From: Anaerocolumna sp. AGMB13025
GTDB lineage: Bacteria; Bacillota; Clostridia; Lachnospirales; Lachnospiraceae
Direction: 5' to 3'
Assembly (NCBI RefSeq): GCF_029689925.1
Contig: NZ_CP121445.1
Location: forward strand, 2,287,001-2,351,000
DNA: 64,000 nucleotides
Shown: in pieces, positions 26,041-35,493 of the stretch
How the letters are laid out: every line of letters starts with the position of its first letter
Numbering within the stretch: the first letter of the stretch is position 1
The notes under the pieces: model-generated
The model's database searches: none
What the model saw: the letters and a program-made list of their open reading frames with translations, nothing else
Told to the model about the DNA's origin: nothing
Position numbers and translations under genes: made by a program

Positions 26041-27390
26041 ATGAAGCAATTACAGACAAGCAGTAATAGTATTACAGAAGGAGTTATATGGAGGCAGCTG
26101 CTTATCTTTTTCTTTCCTTTACTGTTTGGAACCTTTTTTCAGCAGTTGTATACTACAATTGATGCAATTGTAGTAGGGAAATATGTCAGTAAGGAAGCAT
26201 TATCCGCAGTAGGCGGAACCACTGGAGTAATCATTAATTTGTTTGTTGGCTGTTTTGTAGGTATATCAACCGGAGCCACTGTAACAATTTCTCAGTATTA
26301 TGGAGCAAAAAAGGAGGAAAATGTAAGCAAGGCAGTACATTCCGCAATTATGCTGGCGTTGGTAGGAGGGACTGTGATTATGAGTATCGGTCTGATCGGT
26401 GCGCCAGCGGCTCTAAGATTAATGGGTACGCCAGAATCAATCATGCCATATTCTCTTGTATTTATCCGTATCTATTTTGGAGGAATGACAGCAAATCTGA
26501 CCTATAATATGGGGGCTGGAATTTTACGTGCAATCGGGGATTCCAGAAGACCTTTATATTTTTTGATTGCCAGCTGTTTTTTAAATATAATATTGGATAT
26601 TTTATTTGTAATCATTTTTAAGTGGGGAGTTGCAGGAGCAGCCATTGCTACGGTAATATCCCAGTTTTTCAGTGCAGCACTGGTATGTCTGGCACTTATG
26701 AAATCCAACGACTGTTACCGGTTATATGTAAGAAAAATCAGATTTCATAGGGAAATGCTAAACCGCATTATACATATTGGTATACCGGCAGGATTTCAGT
26801 CTCTTATGTATTCCGTATCTAATGTACTAATCCAGTCCAGTATAAATCAGTTTGGAACAGATACCATCGCAGCCTGGGCAGCCTATGGTAAGATAGATGG
26901 TATCTTTTGGATGATTATGGGTTCCTTTGGTATATCTGTTACGACCTTTGTAGGTCAGAACTATGGAGCCGGTAAAAATGACAGAGTAAAAAAAGGCATC
27001 CTGGTATGTTTGGTAATGGCGGTGTCTGCCGCAATCTGTTTAAGTATATTGCTTTCTTTTGGCGGAACCTACGTATATCGTTGGTTTACCAAAGATGATC
27101 AGGTTATAAAAAAAGGAATGGAAATCCTTCACTTTCTGGTACCGACCTACTGTACTTATGTTTCCATTGAAATATTTTCCGGTTCCTTAAGAGGAATGGG
27201 CAGCGCGATAATACCTATGATCCTTTCCTGTTTAGGTGTATGTGTGCTGCGTATCCTTTGGATTTTTACAGCAGTCCCCATCCATACAAATATCCGAACC
27301 GTAATATTTAGCTATCCTTTGACCTGGTCGGTAACCTCAATACTTTTTATTACATATTTCTTCATTTATAAGAAAAAGCATGCTTTGTAA
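26041..27390 (+). CDS. MATE-family multidrug/Na+ efflux transporter
   Basis: A 449-residue integral membrane protein of the MATE family with about 12 transmembrane helices. TEGVIWRQLLIFFFPLLFGTFFQQLYTTIDAIVVGKYV is the usual N-terminus, and GTPESIMPYSLVFIRIYFGG and GQNYGAGKNDRVKKGI are conserved loops. The frame continues upstream to 25909, but residues before MKQLQ are encoded by the structured leader and do not resemble MATE proteins, so I take ATG 26041 (ATG 26029 is an alternative). It probably exports a cationic compound in exchange for Na+ or H+. Confidence 0.88.
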   Translation: MKQLQTSSNSITEGVIWRQLLIFFFPLLFGTFFQQLYTTIDAIVVGKYVSKEALSAVGGTTGVIINLFVGCFVGISTGATVTISQYYGAKKEENVSKAVHSAIMLALVGGTVIMSIGLIGAPAALRLMGTPESIMPYSLVFIRIYFGGMTANLTYNMGAGILRAIGDSRRPLYFLIASCFLNIILDILFVIIFKWGVAGAAIATVISQFFSAALVCLALMKSNDCYRLYVRKIRFHREMLNRIIHIGIPAGFQSLMYSVSNVLIQSSINQFGTDTIAAWAAYGKIDGIFWMIMGSFGISVTTFVGQNYGAGKNDRVKKGILVCLVMAVSAAICLSILLSFGGTYVYRWFTKDDQVIKKGMEILHFLVPTYCTYVSIEIFSGSLRGMGSAIIPMILSCLGVCVLRILWIFTAVPIHTNIRTVIFSYPLTWSVTSILFITYFFIYKKKHAL

Positions 27391-27642
27391 CAATTCAATA
27401 TAGCTGGAGAGTAGCCTAAGCGCTTAAATCAGACACGGAATCCTAAGTTTAGAAATGATACCTCTTCCGATGTTCCTTCACAACTTCCCAAGCTGCTTTT
27501 ATCAAGTACCCAGCCTCTATACCGCGAAGACACCTTATCTTACAATCTTAATTAGCGCAAAACACATTATAATAAGAAACTAATTGCTTTTTGCATACCC
27601 TGCTATTACAATGGAAGAAAGATAGTACAAGGAGAGAAACCA
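27391..27642 (+). other. Upstream region of the GntR regulator
   Basis: A 252-bp gap. TATAAT at about 27569 could be a -10 box, with no clear -35. AAGGAGAG precedes the GntR ATG. I see no operator matching those at 28444 and 28616. Confidence 0.3.
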
Positions 27643-28350
27643 ATGGATGAAAAAGAACTTCATAAAAAATCATATATCAAAGTTATTGATTATATAAAAG
27701 GTCAGATCCGTGAAGGAAATTTAATCACCGGAGGGAAACTTCCAGCGGAACGGGAATTGTCTACGATACTGGGGGTAAGCCGCAATTCCGTAAGGGAAGC
27801 CATAAGAACCCTGGATATCATAGGAGTAATCTCTAGCCAGCAGGGAGCCGGCAATTACTTAACCGGTAATTTCGAAAACAACCTGGTAGAATCCATGTCA
27901 ATCATGTTTCTCCTAAATCAGATCGATTACCATCAGATATCCCAGTTAAGAAGGGGGTTGGAGATGCAGGCCCTGCTTCTGGCAATTGACAATATTACAG
28001 AACATGAAGTAGAAAGACTCGTTGAGATTAATAACATACTGGAAAGCGAAACAGAAGAAAATAACGTTATCCTGGACAAAAAACTTCACTATAATATAGC
28101 AAAGGCCTCCAAAAACACCTTGATTATAGATATCTTGCAGGCACTGTCCGAGTTAATCGATCAGTTTATTGTGGATTTAAGAAGGGAAATATTAAGCGAG
28201 GATAAAAGTAAAAGCAGACTGAAAGAGGCTCATACCGAAATGGTCAAGAGTCTTATTATGCGGGACAAGAATATGGCTTATGAAGCAATTAACAAACATT
28301 TTGGTATAATTGACGAAAAATTAAGCGAAAATTTTATAAAAACGATATAA
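27643..28350 (+). CDS. lctA: GntR/FadR-subfamily regulator of the lactate operon
   Basis: A 235-residue regulator: winged helix at residues 8-75 with AERELSTILGVSRNSVREAIRTLDIIGVISSQQGAGNYL, then an all-helical FCD effector domain (about 95-225). This is the LldR/PdhR type that senses lactate or pyruvate. The gene precedes the permease and lactate dehydrogenase genes, and two GGT-N3-ACC operators lie just downstream of it, so it very likely represses the operon in the absence of lactate. The symbol is by position and analogy with acetogens. Confidence 0.85.
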   Translation: MDEKELHKKSYIKVIDYIKGQIREGNLITGGKLPAERELSTILGVSRNSVREAIRTLDIIGVISSQQGAGNYLTGNFENNLVESMSIMFLLNQIDYHQISQLRRGLEMQALLLAIDNITEHEVERLVEINNILESETEENNVILDKKLHYNIAKASKNTLIIDILQALSELIDQFIVDLRREILSEDKSKSRLKEAHTEMVKSLIMRDKNMAYEAINKHFGIIDEKLSENFIKTI

Positions 28351-28404
28351 AATGCCCGATAAAAGTAATATCATACAAATCATTTGTTAAAAAAATGTCG
28401 TTTG

Positions 28405-28433
28405 TTGACTTCGACAAAAAAGGAAAGTATAAT
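28405..28433 (+). promoter_or_regulatory. Promoter of the lactate operon
   Basis: TTGACT (28405-28410), a 17-bp spacer and TATAAT (28428-28433) form a strong sigma-A promoter. The first GntR-type operator starts ten bases downstream, so repression would block initiation or early elongation. Confidence 0.85.
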
Positions 28434-28443
28434 AAAATTACAA

Positions 28444-28460
28444 AGTGGTCCTACCAATTT
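28444..28460. promoter_or_regulatory. Proximal GntR-type operator
   Basis: AGTGGTCCTACCAATTT matches the FadR-subfamily half-sites GGT-N3-ACC. It covers about +5 to +25 of the transcript from the promoter at 28405. The right half is identical to that of the distal operator. Confidence 0.7.
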
Positions 28461-28478
28461 AAGCTTGATTGGTGGAAC

Positions 28479-28608
28479 AGGGGTGTTACAAAACTCTCTG
28501 TCTAAGCTACTTGTTTGGAAATCGGTTCAATTACAACAGCAGTACCTGATACCCATTCTTTAGCAAGTAGATCGAACATTCTGTTTTGTGGTAACCCCTT
28601 ATTTTTTT
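28479..28608 (+). terminator. Long hairpin with T-run in the lactate operon leader
   Basis: AGGGGTGTTAC-AAAAC near 28479 can pair imperfectly with GTTTT-GTGGTAACCCC (28583-28599), with CTACTTG/CAAGTAG inside, followed by TTATTTTTTT. Lying between the promoter and the permease gene, it could attenuate the operon. No competing antiterminator was identified. Confidence 0.5.
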
Positions 28609-28615
28609 GCACTAA

Positions 28616-28634
28616 AAATTGGTACTACCAATTT
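28616..28634. promoter_or_regulatory. Distal GntR-type operator
   Basis: AAATTGGTACTACCAATTT is a perfect odd palindrome (nine-base arms about a central C), the classic LldR/FadR-family operator form. Its centre is 174 bp from that of the proximal site, so the two could be bridged by a DNA loop. Confidence 0.8.
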
Positions 28635-28776
28635 ATAAAATCACGTGATCCTTACAAAAGATAAGCAGAAATGAAATATGACATAAGGATAAAGAGATGC
28701 ATTTTAACAACCATACAATATGTGTTGCGCAGCGCATAAGTAGTTTGGAGAAGAAAATACTAAAAAATTAAGTGAT

Positions 28777-28800
28777 GCCCGCTAGAACGGGCGGTTAGGA
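28777..28800 (+). promoter_or_regulatory. Mini-hairpin joined to the permease ribosome site
   Basis: GCCCG-ctagaa-CGGGC (28777-28792) is followed at once by GGTTAGGAG and the permease ATG eight bases later. The same hairpin-then-TAGGAG plan occurs before the GMC gene. Confidence 0.5.
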
Positions 28801-28807
28801 GCCATAC

Positions 28808-30364
28808 ATGAATATGACTTTAGCTTTTATTTTAGCCTTACTACCGATAATCTGGCTGATTGTAGCCTTAACAGCATTAAAAGTACCAGGTTTTAAAGCC
28901 TGTACCATAGCACTGGGTATTGCATATGTACTGGCGGTATTTGTGTGGAAGATGCCCTTTTTTGAAAGCATAACTGCAGTAGGAGAAGGTATTGCCCTGG
29001 CGCTGTGGCCTATCATTATCGTAATCATAGCAGCAATTTTTACTTATAATGTCTGTGTAGCTACAGGCAAAATGGAAGTTATAAAAAAAATATTATCAAG
29101 TGTTACAAAGGATAAAAGAGTACTGGTACTAATTATTGCATGGGGCTTTGGTGGTTTTATGGAAGGAATGGCAGGTTTTGGGACAGCGGTTGCCATACCG
29201 GCCAGCATGTTATGGGGATTAGGCTTTAACCCGGTTTTCGCGGCTATCGTATGTCTCATAGCCAATGCAACTCCTACCGCATTTGGTTCAATCGGTATTC
29301 CAACTACCACACTGGCTAAGATAACAGGCCTTGATGTATTTGGTTTATCCACCAATACAGTAACTTTACTTGCGCCGCTTATTATTCTGACACCATTTAT
29401 TTTGGTCTACTTAACCGGTAAATCAGAGAAAGGCAAATCGAAAGGTTCCTTAAAAGGTATCCTTCTTATTACCCTGATTTCAGGAGTTTCCTTCTTAGTA
29501 CCGGAATATCTGGTGGCAAAATTCCTTGGAGCAGAACTTCCTGTTGTTATTGGTTCCGTTTGTTCCATGTTATGTACGGCAGCAGCCGCTAAGTTATTCG
29601 GTAAGAAAGATATTGATAAAGAATATTGCCTGGAGGAAAAAAACCACGGTAAGGTAACAGGAAAAGAAGCTTTGATTGCCTGGAGCCCCTTCATATTGAT
29701 CTTCATATTCTTACTTGGTACCTCCAAATTAATAGCACCTTTAAATGCAGTATTAGCTACAGTAAAAACCTCCGTTAATATCTATACCGGAGAAGGCGCG
29801 GCGCCTTATGTTTTCTCCTGGCTTACTACACCGGGTCTGTGGATTATTCTTGCGGCATTTATAGGCGGTAAAATCCAAGGAGCACGCTTTGGAGAAATGG
29901 TTACGATATTTAGAAAGACCGTAATTCAGATGTTTAAGACCATAGTAACCATTATTTCAATCATGGCTACGGCAAAATTAATGGGTTACAGCGGAATGAT
30001 TGGTTCCATATCCCTTATGTTTGTAACGGTTACCGGATCCTTCTATCCATTTTTTGCACCATTACTTGGATCTATCGGCACCTTCGTAACCGGCAGTGGT
30101 ACCTCCTCAAGTGTATTATTCGGAGGCTTACAGGCGGAGACCTCCACAGCACTTCAATTAAATCAGGCCTGGATATCAGCCTCTAATACAGCAGGAGCTA
30201 TTACAGCAAAGATGATTTCACCCCAAAGTATAGCAGTAGCAGTGGCAGCCGTTCAGTTACAGGGGAAAGAAAGTGTCCTTTTAAAAGGTACCTTTAAATA
30301 TTATGTCTTATTCCTGGCGATTGTCGGTATCTTCACTTATATTGGTGCACAGATTTTAGGTTAG
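28808..30364 (+). CDS. lctP: L-lactate permease
   Basis: A 518-residue membrane protein of the lactate permease family, with about 13 hydrophobic helices. GFGGFMEGMAGFGTAVAIPASML (near residues 114-136) and LVCLIANATPTAFGSIGIP-type sequence near 150 are the family hallmarks, and FAPLLGSIGTFVTGSGTSSSVLFGGLQ (near 415-440) is the conserved C-terminal re-entrant region. It imports lactate with a proton for the LctBCD enzyme encoded downstream. It is the first structural gene after the regulator and operators. Confidence 0.95.
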   Translation: MNMTLAFILALLPIIWLIVALTALKVPGFKACTIALGIAYVLAVFVWKMPFFESITAVGEGIALALWPIIIVIIAAIFTYNVCVATGKMEVIKKILSSVTKDKRVLVLIIAWGFGGFMEGMAGFGTAVAIPASMLWGLGFNPVFAAIVCLIANATPTAFGSIGIPTTTLAKITGLDVFGLSTNTVTLLAPLIILTPFILVYLTGKSEKGKSKGSLKGILLITLISGVSFLVPEYLVAKFLGAELPVVIGSVCSMLCTAAAAKLFGKKDIDKEYCLEEKNHGKVTGKEALIAWSPFILIFIFLLGTSKLIAPLNAVLATVKTSVNIYTGEGAAPYVFSWLTTPGLWIILAAFIGGKIQGARFGEMVTIFRKTVIQMFKTIVTIISIMATAKLMGYSGMIGSISLMFVTVTGSFYPFFAPLLGSIGTFVTGSGTSSSVLFGGLQAETSTALQLNQAWISASNTAGAITAKMISPQSIAVAVAAVQLQGKESVLLKGTFKYYVLFLAIVGIFTYIGAQILG

Positions 30365-30462
30365 TTGATAGGAAGTAAGCCTTAAAATAAAGAATTAATT
30401 TCAATAGAAATGACGCATAAGAAGTCATTAACAGAATCACAAAAAGGGAAAGGTGAATAAGA

Positions 30463-31251
30463 ATGAATATTTTAGTATGTATTAAACAGGTACCTGACAG
30501 CAATAAGGTGGAAGTGGATCCGGTAACCGGGGTATTAAAAAGAAACGGTGTGGAATCCAAAATGAATCCTTATGACCTATATGCAATTGAAACGGCCTTA
30601 AGAATCAGAGAAGAATTAGGTGGAACAATTTATGCACTGACCATGGGCCCTGGACAGGCAGCAGTTGTAATCAAAGAAGCCTTTGCCATGGGTGTGGATA
30701 AAGGAATTTTGATTTCTGACCGAAAGTTTGGCGGTGCGGATGTACTAGCAACCAGCTATACCATATCCCAGGGGATAAAATCCATCGGTGATATTGATTT
30801 GATACTCTGCGGAAAGCAGACGACCGATGGTGATACCGCCCAGGTAGGACCAGAAGTATCGGAATGGCTTAATATCCCAAGTGTATCCAACGTTTCAAAA
30901 ATAGTTGAAATCAATGAGGATTCTGTTGTGGTAGAAATGGATATGACAGACGATATTGAAGTTACAAAGCTTCAATTCCCCTGCCTTCTTACCGTAGATA
31001 AAGATATCTTTATGCCAAGACTGCCATCTTATGTTAAGAAACAAGCAACAAAAGACCGCGAAATCACCGTGATCAGTCTGGCAGAATTAGAGGATAAGGA
31101 TGAGCAGCATTACGGACTGAATGGATCCCCGACACAAGTTCAAAGAATATTTCCACCAGAAGTAAATGCTCATAGAGAAATGTTTAAGGGCTCTGAGGAA
31201 GAGCTTACCGGTCAGCTGTTTACAAAATTACAGGAATTAAAATTCGTATAG
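30463..31251 (+). CDS. lctB: Electron-transfer flavoprotein beta subunit of lactate dehydrogenase complex
   Basis: A 262-residue EtfB: MNILVCIKQVPDSNKVEVDPVTG at the start, ALTMGPGQAA, and CGKQTTDGDTAQVGPEVSEWL (near 109-129), the motif seen in bifurcating Etf beta subunits that bind a second FAD instead of AMP. It pairs with EtfA 13 bp downstream. In Acetobacterium the corresponding LctBCD complex drives lactate oxidation by NAD+ using reduced ferredoxin. Confidence 0.95.
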   Translation: MNILVCIKQVPDSNKVEVDPVTGVLKRNGVESKMNPYDLYAIETALRIREELGGTIYALTMGPGQAAVVIKEAFAMGVDKGILISDRKFGGADVLATSYTISQGIKSIGDIDLILCGKQTTDGDTAQVGPEVSEWLNIPSVSNVSKIVEINEDSVVVEMDMTDDIEVTKLQFPCLLTVDKDIFMPRLPSYVKKQATKDREITVISLAELEDKDEQHYGLNGSPTQVQRIFPPEVNAHREMFKGSEEELTGQLFTKLQELKFV

Positions 31252-31264
31252 GGGGAATTTAACC

Positions 31265-32455
31265 ATGGCAAAATTAGTTATTAATCAGAGTAAAGTCGGT
31301 AACATACAGGAAGTAATAAATATCTGTCCCTTTGGAGCAATGGAAGAAAAAAACGGGGAACTGTTAATTAATGCAGCCTGTAAGATGTGTAAGTTATGTG
31401 TAAAGAAAGGACCTGCCGGTGCCATTGAATATGTGGAAGAGGAAAAGGCAGTTATTGATAAAGAGAATTGGAAAGGAATTGCAGTTTATGTAGACCACAT
31501 TGACGGAGTAATCCATCCGGTCACTTATGAGTTAATCGGTAAAGCAAAAGAACTGGCTGGTAAGATCAATCACCCGGTATATGCCGTTATGATGGGCAGT
31601 AATATAACGAAAGAAGCTCAGGAACTGCTTCATTATAAGGTAGATAAAGTATTCGTATATGACCAGGAGAAGTTAGCTCGTTTTATAATGGAACCATATA
31701 CCGCTGTGTTTGAAGATTTTGTAAACCGTATGAAACCCACTGCAATCTTAATGGGAGCCACACCGGTAGGACGCCAGCTTGCACCAAGACTGGCAGCCAG
31801 ATTAAAAACCGGTTTGACCGCAGACTGCACCATCCTTGATATTACAGAAGAAACAGATTTAGTTCAGATCCGTCCGGCTTTTGGCGGTAACATTATGGCT
31901 CAGATTTTAACGCCGAATCATAGACCACAGATGGCAACTGTTCGTTACAAGGTAATGGATGCGCCGAAAAGAAATGAAGCCGAAGCTGGTGAAATCGTAG
32001 AATGCAGCATTGATACAGACAAATTAACCAGTAAGGTAGAGGTTCTTGATATTATAGCAAAAGAAAAAGAACAGTTTATTGAAGCTTCCGAAGTTTTGGT
32101 CGTAGCCGGCAGAGGTATAAAAAAAGAGGAAGACTTACAGATGATACAGGAATTAGCAGATCTATTAGGCGGACAGGTCGCCTGCACAAGACCGGTTATG
32201 GAAGCTGGCTGGCTGGAAGCAAAACGTCAGGTAGGGCTTAGCGGAAGAACCGTAAGACCGAAACTGATCATTACCTGCGGAGTTTCCGGATCAGTACAGT
32301 TCGCTGCCGGTATGAATAATTCAGAACACATTATTGCCATTAATAAGGATGAAAACGCGCCGATATTTAAAACTGCCCACTACGGTCTGGTCGGAGATTT
32401 ATATGAAATCATTCCGAACTTAATTAATCAGATCAAATTATCAAAAGGGGCTTAA
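31265..32455 (+). CDS. lctC: Electron-transfer flavoprotein alpha subunit with N-terminal ferredoxin domain
   Basis: A 396-residue EtfA. Residues 1-65 carry an extra ferredoxin-like segment (ICPFGAM and CKMCKLCVKKGP) found in the EtfA of clostridial bifurcating complexes. The Etf core follows, with a C-terminal FAD site containing SGRTVRPKLIITCGVSGSVQF and INKDENAPIFKTAHYGLVGD. It forms the electron-transfer hub between NADH, ferredoxin and LctD. AGGGGGAATTT precedes the ATG. Confidence 0.95.
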   Translation: MAKLVINQSKVGNIQEVINICPFGAMEEKNGELLINAACKMCKLCVKKGPAGAIEYVEEEKAVIDKENWKGIAVYVDHIDGVIHPVTYELIGKAKELAGKINHPVYAVMMGSNITKEAQELLHYKVDKVFVYDQEKLARFIMEPYTAVFEDFVNRMKPTAILMGATPVGRQLAPRLAARLKTGLTADCTILDITEETDLVQIRPAFGGNIMAQILTPNHRPQMATVRYKVMDAPKRNEAEAGEIVECSIDTDKLTSKVEVLDIIAKEKEQFIEASEVLVVAGRGIKKEEDLQMIQELADLLGGQVACTRPVMEAGWLEAKRQVGLSGRTVRPKLIITCGVSGSVQFAAGMNNSEHIIAINKDENAPIFKTAHYGLVGDLYEIIPNLINQIKLSKGA

Positions 32456-32468
32456 AAATTACGTGAAT

Positions 32469-32573
32469 TGTGAAAGAAAATTTTAAAAAGAAAGGTGCCA
32501 CATTACGATTCTTTCACATTATTATTTTGTGGCAGTATCCAAGGTAAGACCAGGGTACCAAATAGGTGAAAAA
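32469..32573 (+). promoter_or_regulatory. lctD leader with interleaved inverted arms
   Basis: TGTGAAAGAA (32469-32478) pairs with TTCTTTCACA (32509-32518), and TGCCACA (32496-32502) with TGTGGCA (32528-32534); the two pairings interleave, as in a pseudoknot or a switch. AAAGAAAGGTGCC, the TGTGGC-N2-TATCC step and a tail AAATAGGTG before the ATG follow the plan of the rex and MATE leaders; TATCC can pair with GGGTA at about 32554. It lies wholly between etfA and lctD. Confidence 0.6.
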
Positions 32574-33977
32574 ATGAATTATAAAAAATTAGACCAGGCT
32601 GATTTAACTTTTATAAACGAGCTTATAAATGATAAAGAAAGAGTACTATACGGAGAAGATATCAACGAAGAATATAGCCACGATGAATTAAGTGATACGG
32701 TAAGTTTTCCGGATGTAGTGGTAAAAATAACCTCAACGGAGGAAGCATCTGCAATTATGCACTATGCTTATGAAAATAATATACCGGTTACACCAAGAGG
32801 CTCAGGAACCGGACTTGTAGGCTCCTCGGTAGCAATGGAACATGGTATTATGATTGATACCAGCTTAATGAATCATTTTTTAGAGCTGGACGAAGATAAT
32901 TTAACCATTACGGTGGAACCAGGTGTGCTTTTAATGGAATTAGCAGCTTATGTACAGGAAAGAGACTTATTTTATCCACCGGATCCAGGAGAAAAATCAG
33001 CTACAATCGGCGGAAATATCAGTACCAATGCCGGCGGCATGAGAGCAGTAAAATACGGTGTTACCAGAGATTACGTAAGGGGTCTTGAAGTGGTTCTGCC
33101 GGACGGCAAGGTAGTGGAATTCGGTGGTAAGGTAGTTAAAAACAGTACGGGCTATGCTATGAAGGATTTAATGGTTGGTTCTGAAGGAACTCTCGGACTT
33201 ATTACAAAAGCCATATTAAAGCTTCTTCCTTTACCGAAAAAAGCCATCAGCCTTTTGATTCCCTTTCCATCACTAGAAACAGCCATCGGCACGGTACCTT
33301 TAATCATAAAATCCAAATCCATACCGACTGCTATTGAATTTATGCAGCGTGAAGTAATTATGGATGCAGAGAAATATTTAGGTAAAAAATTCCCGGATAA
33401 CAGTGCAGATGCATATCTATTATTAAAATTTGACGGCAACTCAACGGAAGAAATAGAAAATGCTTATGATAATGTAGCAAAGATCTGTTTGGAACAAGGA
33501 GCCCTGGACATCCTTATTTCTGACACCAACGAAAGAGAAGAATCCATCTGGAAAGCCAGAGGAGCCTTCCTGGAAGCCATCAAAGGATCCACCACTTATA
33601 TGGATGAAGTAGACGTTGTAGTGCCCAGAAGTTCTGTAAATGAAATGGTGGAATATATTCACGGTCTGTACAAGGAAGTAAATATCCGCATTAAGAGTTT
33701 CGGACATGCCGGTGATGGTAATCTTCATGCCTATATATTAAAAGATGATTTAAGTGAGGAAGAATGGGAACACAAAATGAAAGCAGCCATGGATAAGATT
33801 TATGGAAAAGCCAGAGAATTGCGCGGACAGGTTTCTGGTGAACATGGTATCGGTTATGCCAAGAAGTCTTATTTAATGGAAGCGATGGATCCTGCTACCG
33901 TTGAAATTATGAAGGGGATAAAACTGGCTTTTGATCCAAAGAATATTTTGAATCCTCATAAGGTTTGTCAGATGTAA
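32574..33977 (+). CDS. lctD: FAD-dependent lactate dehydrogenase subunit (GlcD-like)
   Basis: A 467-residue flavoprotein of the vanillyl-alcohol-oxidase/GlcD family. [13 protein letters not shown] (near 76) and [29 protein letters not shown] bind FAD; the C-terminal domain has [13 protein letters not shown] and [14 protein letters not shown], with the catalytic histidines. Beside EtfBA and a lactate permease it is the dehydrogenase that oxidises lactate (the D isomer in most homologues, with a racemase elsewhere). No racemase is in the window. I use ATG 32574, after AGGTG, rather than GTG 32529 inside the structured leader. Confidence 0.92.
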   Translation: MNYKKLDQADLTFINELINDKERVLYGEDINEEYSHDELSDTVSFPDVVVKITSTEEASAIMHYAYENNIPVTPRGSGTGLVGSSVAMEHGIMIDTSLMNHFLELDEDNLTITVEPGVLLMELAAYVQERDLFYPPDPGEKSATIGGNISTNAGGMRAVKYGVTRDYVRGLEVVLPDGKVVEFGGKVVKNSTGYAMKDLMVGSEGTLGLITKAILKLLPLPKKAISLLIPFPSLETAIGTVPLIIKSKSIPTAIEFMQREVIMDAEKYLGKKFPDNSADAYLLLKFDGNSTEEIENAYDNVAKICLEQGALDILISDTNEREESIWKARGAFLEAIKGSTTYMDEVDVVVPRSSVNEMVEYIHGLYKEVNIRIKSFGHAGDGNLHAYILKDDLSEEEWEHKMKAAMDKIYGKARELRGQVSGEHGIGYAKKSYLMEAMDPATVEIMKGIKLAFDPKNILNPHKVCQM

Positions 33978-34034
33978 CCTGGTTGCTAATTAGTAGAATT
34001 TTGATGTAATAACCATGGTTTATCTATGAGAAAT

Positions 34035-34119
34035 GGACTGTTGTTAATTGCGGAATTATAGAACCTGGGTCATATGCTGTCCAGGGCAATTAATTCTTGA
34101 ATTTAACAACAGTCCTTTT
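34035..34119. terminator. Terminator shared by lctD and the fucosidase gene
   Basis: GGACTGTTGTTAA (34035-34047) and TTAACAACAGTCC (34103-34115) are exact inverted copies, with CCTGG/CCAGG inside, followed by TTTTA. It lies between convergent genes. Confidence 0.75.
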
Positions 34120-34158
34120 ATGATTGAATGATACTGCTTTGTCAAGCGTGGAATAAGC

Positions 34159-35151
34159 CTATTGCTTATGATGAATCGGTTCGGTTCGATAAATCCAATT
34201 TTCAGGAAGTTTATTCAGATCCCCAGGTTTTTTATATCGTTTTCCTATTTCATTAAAACATCCAATAATATTATCATCCAACAATCCTTTCTGGTTCGGG
34301 GCACCGTTAAGCAGGAAAGTAACATTATGTTGATTCATTTCGTTAATTTTTTCAATTACCCACTCCGGACTTTTTATACTCATTGTAGTATCTGTCGTAC
34401 GCCAGAACCAGGTGTCTGTTAGTATATTACAGCTGGCACCGGGACCGTTAAAGGTGTCTTCTACCTCCTGACCGGCGGCATTCTCATAAAATACGATATC
34501 GGTATGATTTAGATTGGATTCGCAGCTGATATTAAGCAGCATACAATCCGGCTGCAATTGCTTTACAAATTCATCAATTTCCTCAAAGGGCAGGTTCGTA
34601 TAGGAAGGACCACCCCAGTGGGCATTCCAGCCGTCTATAATAAGGAAAGGTATTTCGCCGTAACCGGTTAATAATTCCCTTAATTGATCTTTGATGAATT
34701 GTTTGTCTGCGGGAGTACATTTTTCACGTCCAATCTGATGATGGAGGTCTAACATGGAAAAGTATAATCCGGCAATGATACCTTCTTTTCGAAAAGCATC
34801 AAGGTATTCTTTAACAACATCGGTAGTTATGGAGCCGTTTTTAACAGAGTGTTGCGTATATTTACTTGGCCATAAATCAAAGCCTTCATGGTGCTTGGCA
34901 GTCAGGGCAGAAAAGGTCATACCGGCAGCCTTGGCGGCTTTTGCCCAGGAAGCAGGGTTAAGTTCAGTGGGGTTCCATTCCTTTGGAGAAAAAGGAAATT
35001 GTCTGGGTTCTTTATTATTCTCATGTCCGTATTCCCAATCTTTTAGTTCGGTATCAGCGAATTGGAAGGTTGCACTGTTAAAGTGAATAAACATACCAAA
35101 TCGTAAATTAACAAACCATTTTTGCTTTTCAATTAAATTATAATCAGTCAT
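34159..35151 (-). CDS. GH29-type alpha-L-fucosidase
   Basis: A 330-residue GH29 catalytic domain. WFVNLRFGMFIHFNSATF opens the barrel, KHHEGFDLWPSKYTQHSV is the highly conserved fucosidase block, FLIIDGWNAHWGG holds the nucleophile Asp position, and FLLNGAPNQKGLL closes the domain. No signal peptide and no C-terminal sheet domain, so it is a short cytoplasmic form. I start at ATG 35151; the longer frame to 35265 adds residues without homology or ribosome site. It is divergent from an AraC regulator, a probable local controller. Confidence 0.85.
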   Translation of the reverse strand: MTDYNLIEKQKWFVNLRFGMFIHFNSATFQFADTELKDWEYGHENNKEPRQFPFSPKEWNPTELNPASWAKAAKAAGMTFSALTAKHHEGFDLWPSKYTQHSVKNGSITTDVVKEYLDAFRKEGIIAGLYFSMLDLHHQIGREKCTPADKQFIKDQLRELLTGYGEIPFLIIDGWNAHWGGPSYTNLPFEEIDEFVKQLQPDCMLLNISCESNLNHTDIVFYENAAGQEVEDTFNGPGASCNILTDTWFWRTTDTTMSIKSPEWVIEKINEMNQHNVTFLLNGAPNQKGLLDDNIIGCFNEIGKRYKKPGDLNKLPENWIYRTEPIHHKQ

Positions 35152-35493
35152 ATATATACCAGTCCTTGTATTTGATATTTCCTGTCTAATGCTACTTTCA
35201 ACGATTGATAAACTGCGGTTAAGTTGCCAAAACAGGTTAATGGGAATATGATAAAAGCATTCCATGGAACATACGATAGCATGTTTTAATTATAGAAAGA
35301 ACTGCCAAAATAGACAAAAAGGTTGCTTAAATTGTCCTTTAAAAATATAATGATAAGAGAAATCAAATAGTATGATAAGAGAAATCAAATATAATACTAA
35401 GAAAGTTTTAAATGCTATGCTAAGATAAATCATTCATAAAGAGAAATAAGAATTTTTGATTATACTTAGGTAAAACAGGGAGTGTCACTGTAT

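Noticed and set aside
32529..32573. GTG 32529 as the lctD start
   Set aside because: It lies inside the TGTGGCA arm of the leader and adds residues not seen in GlcD-type proteins; ATG 32574 with AGGTG fits better.
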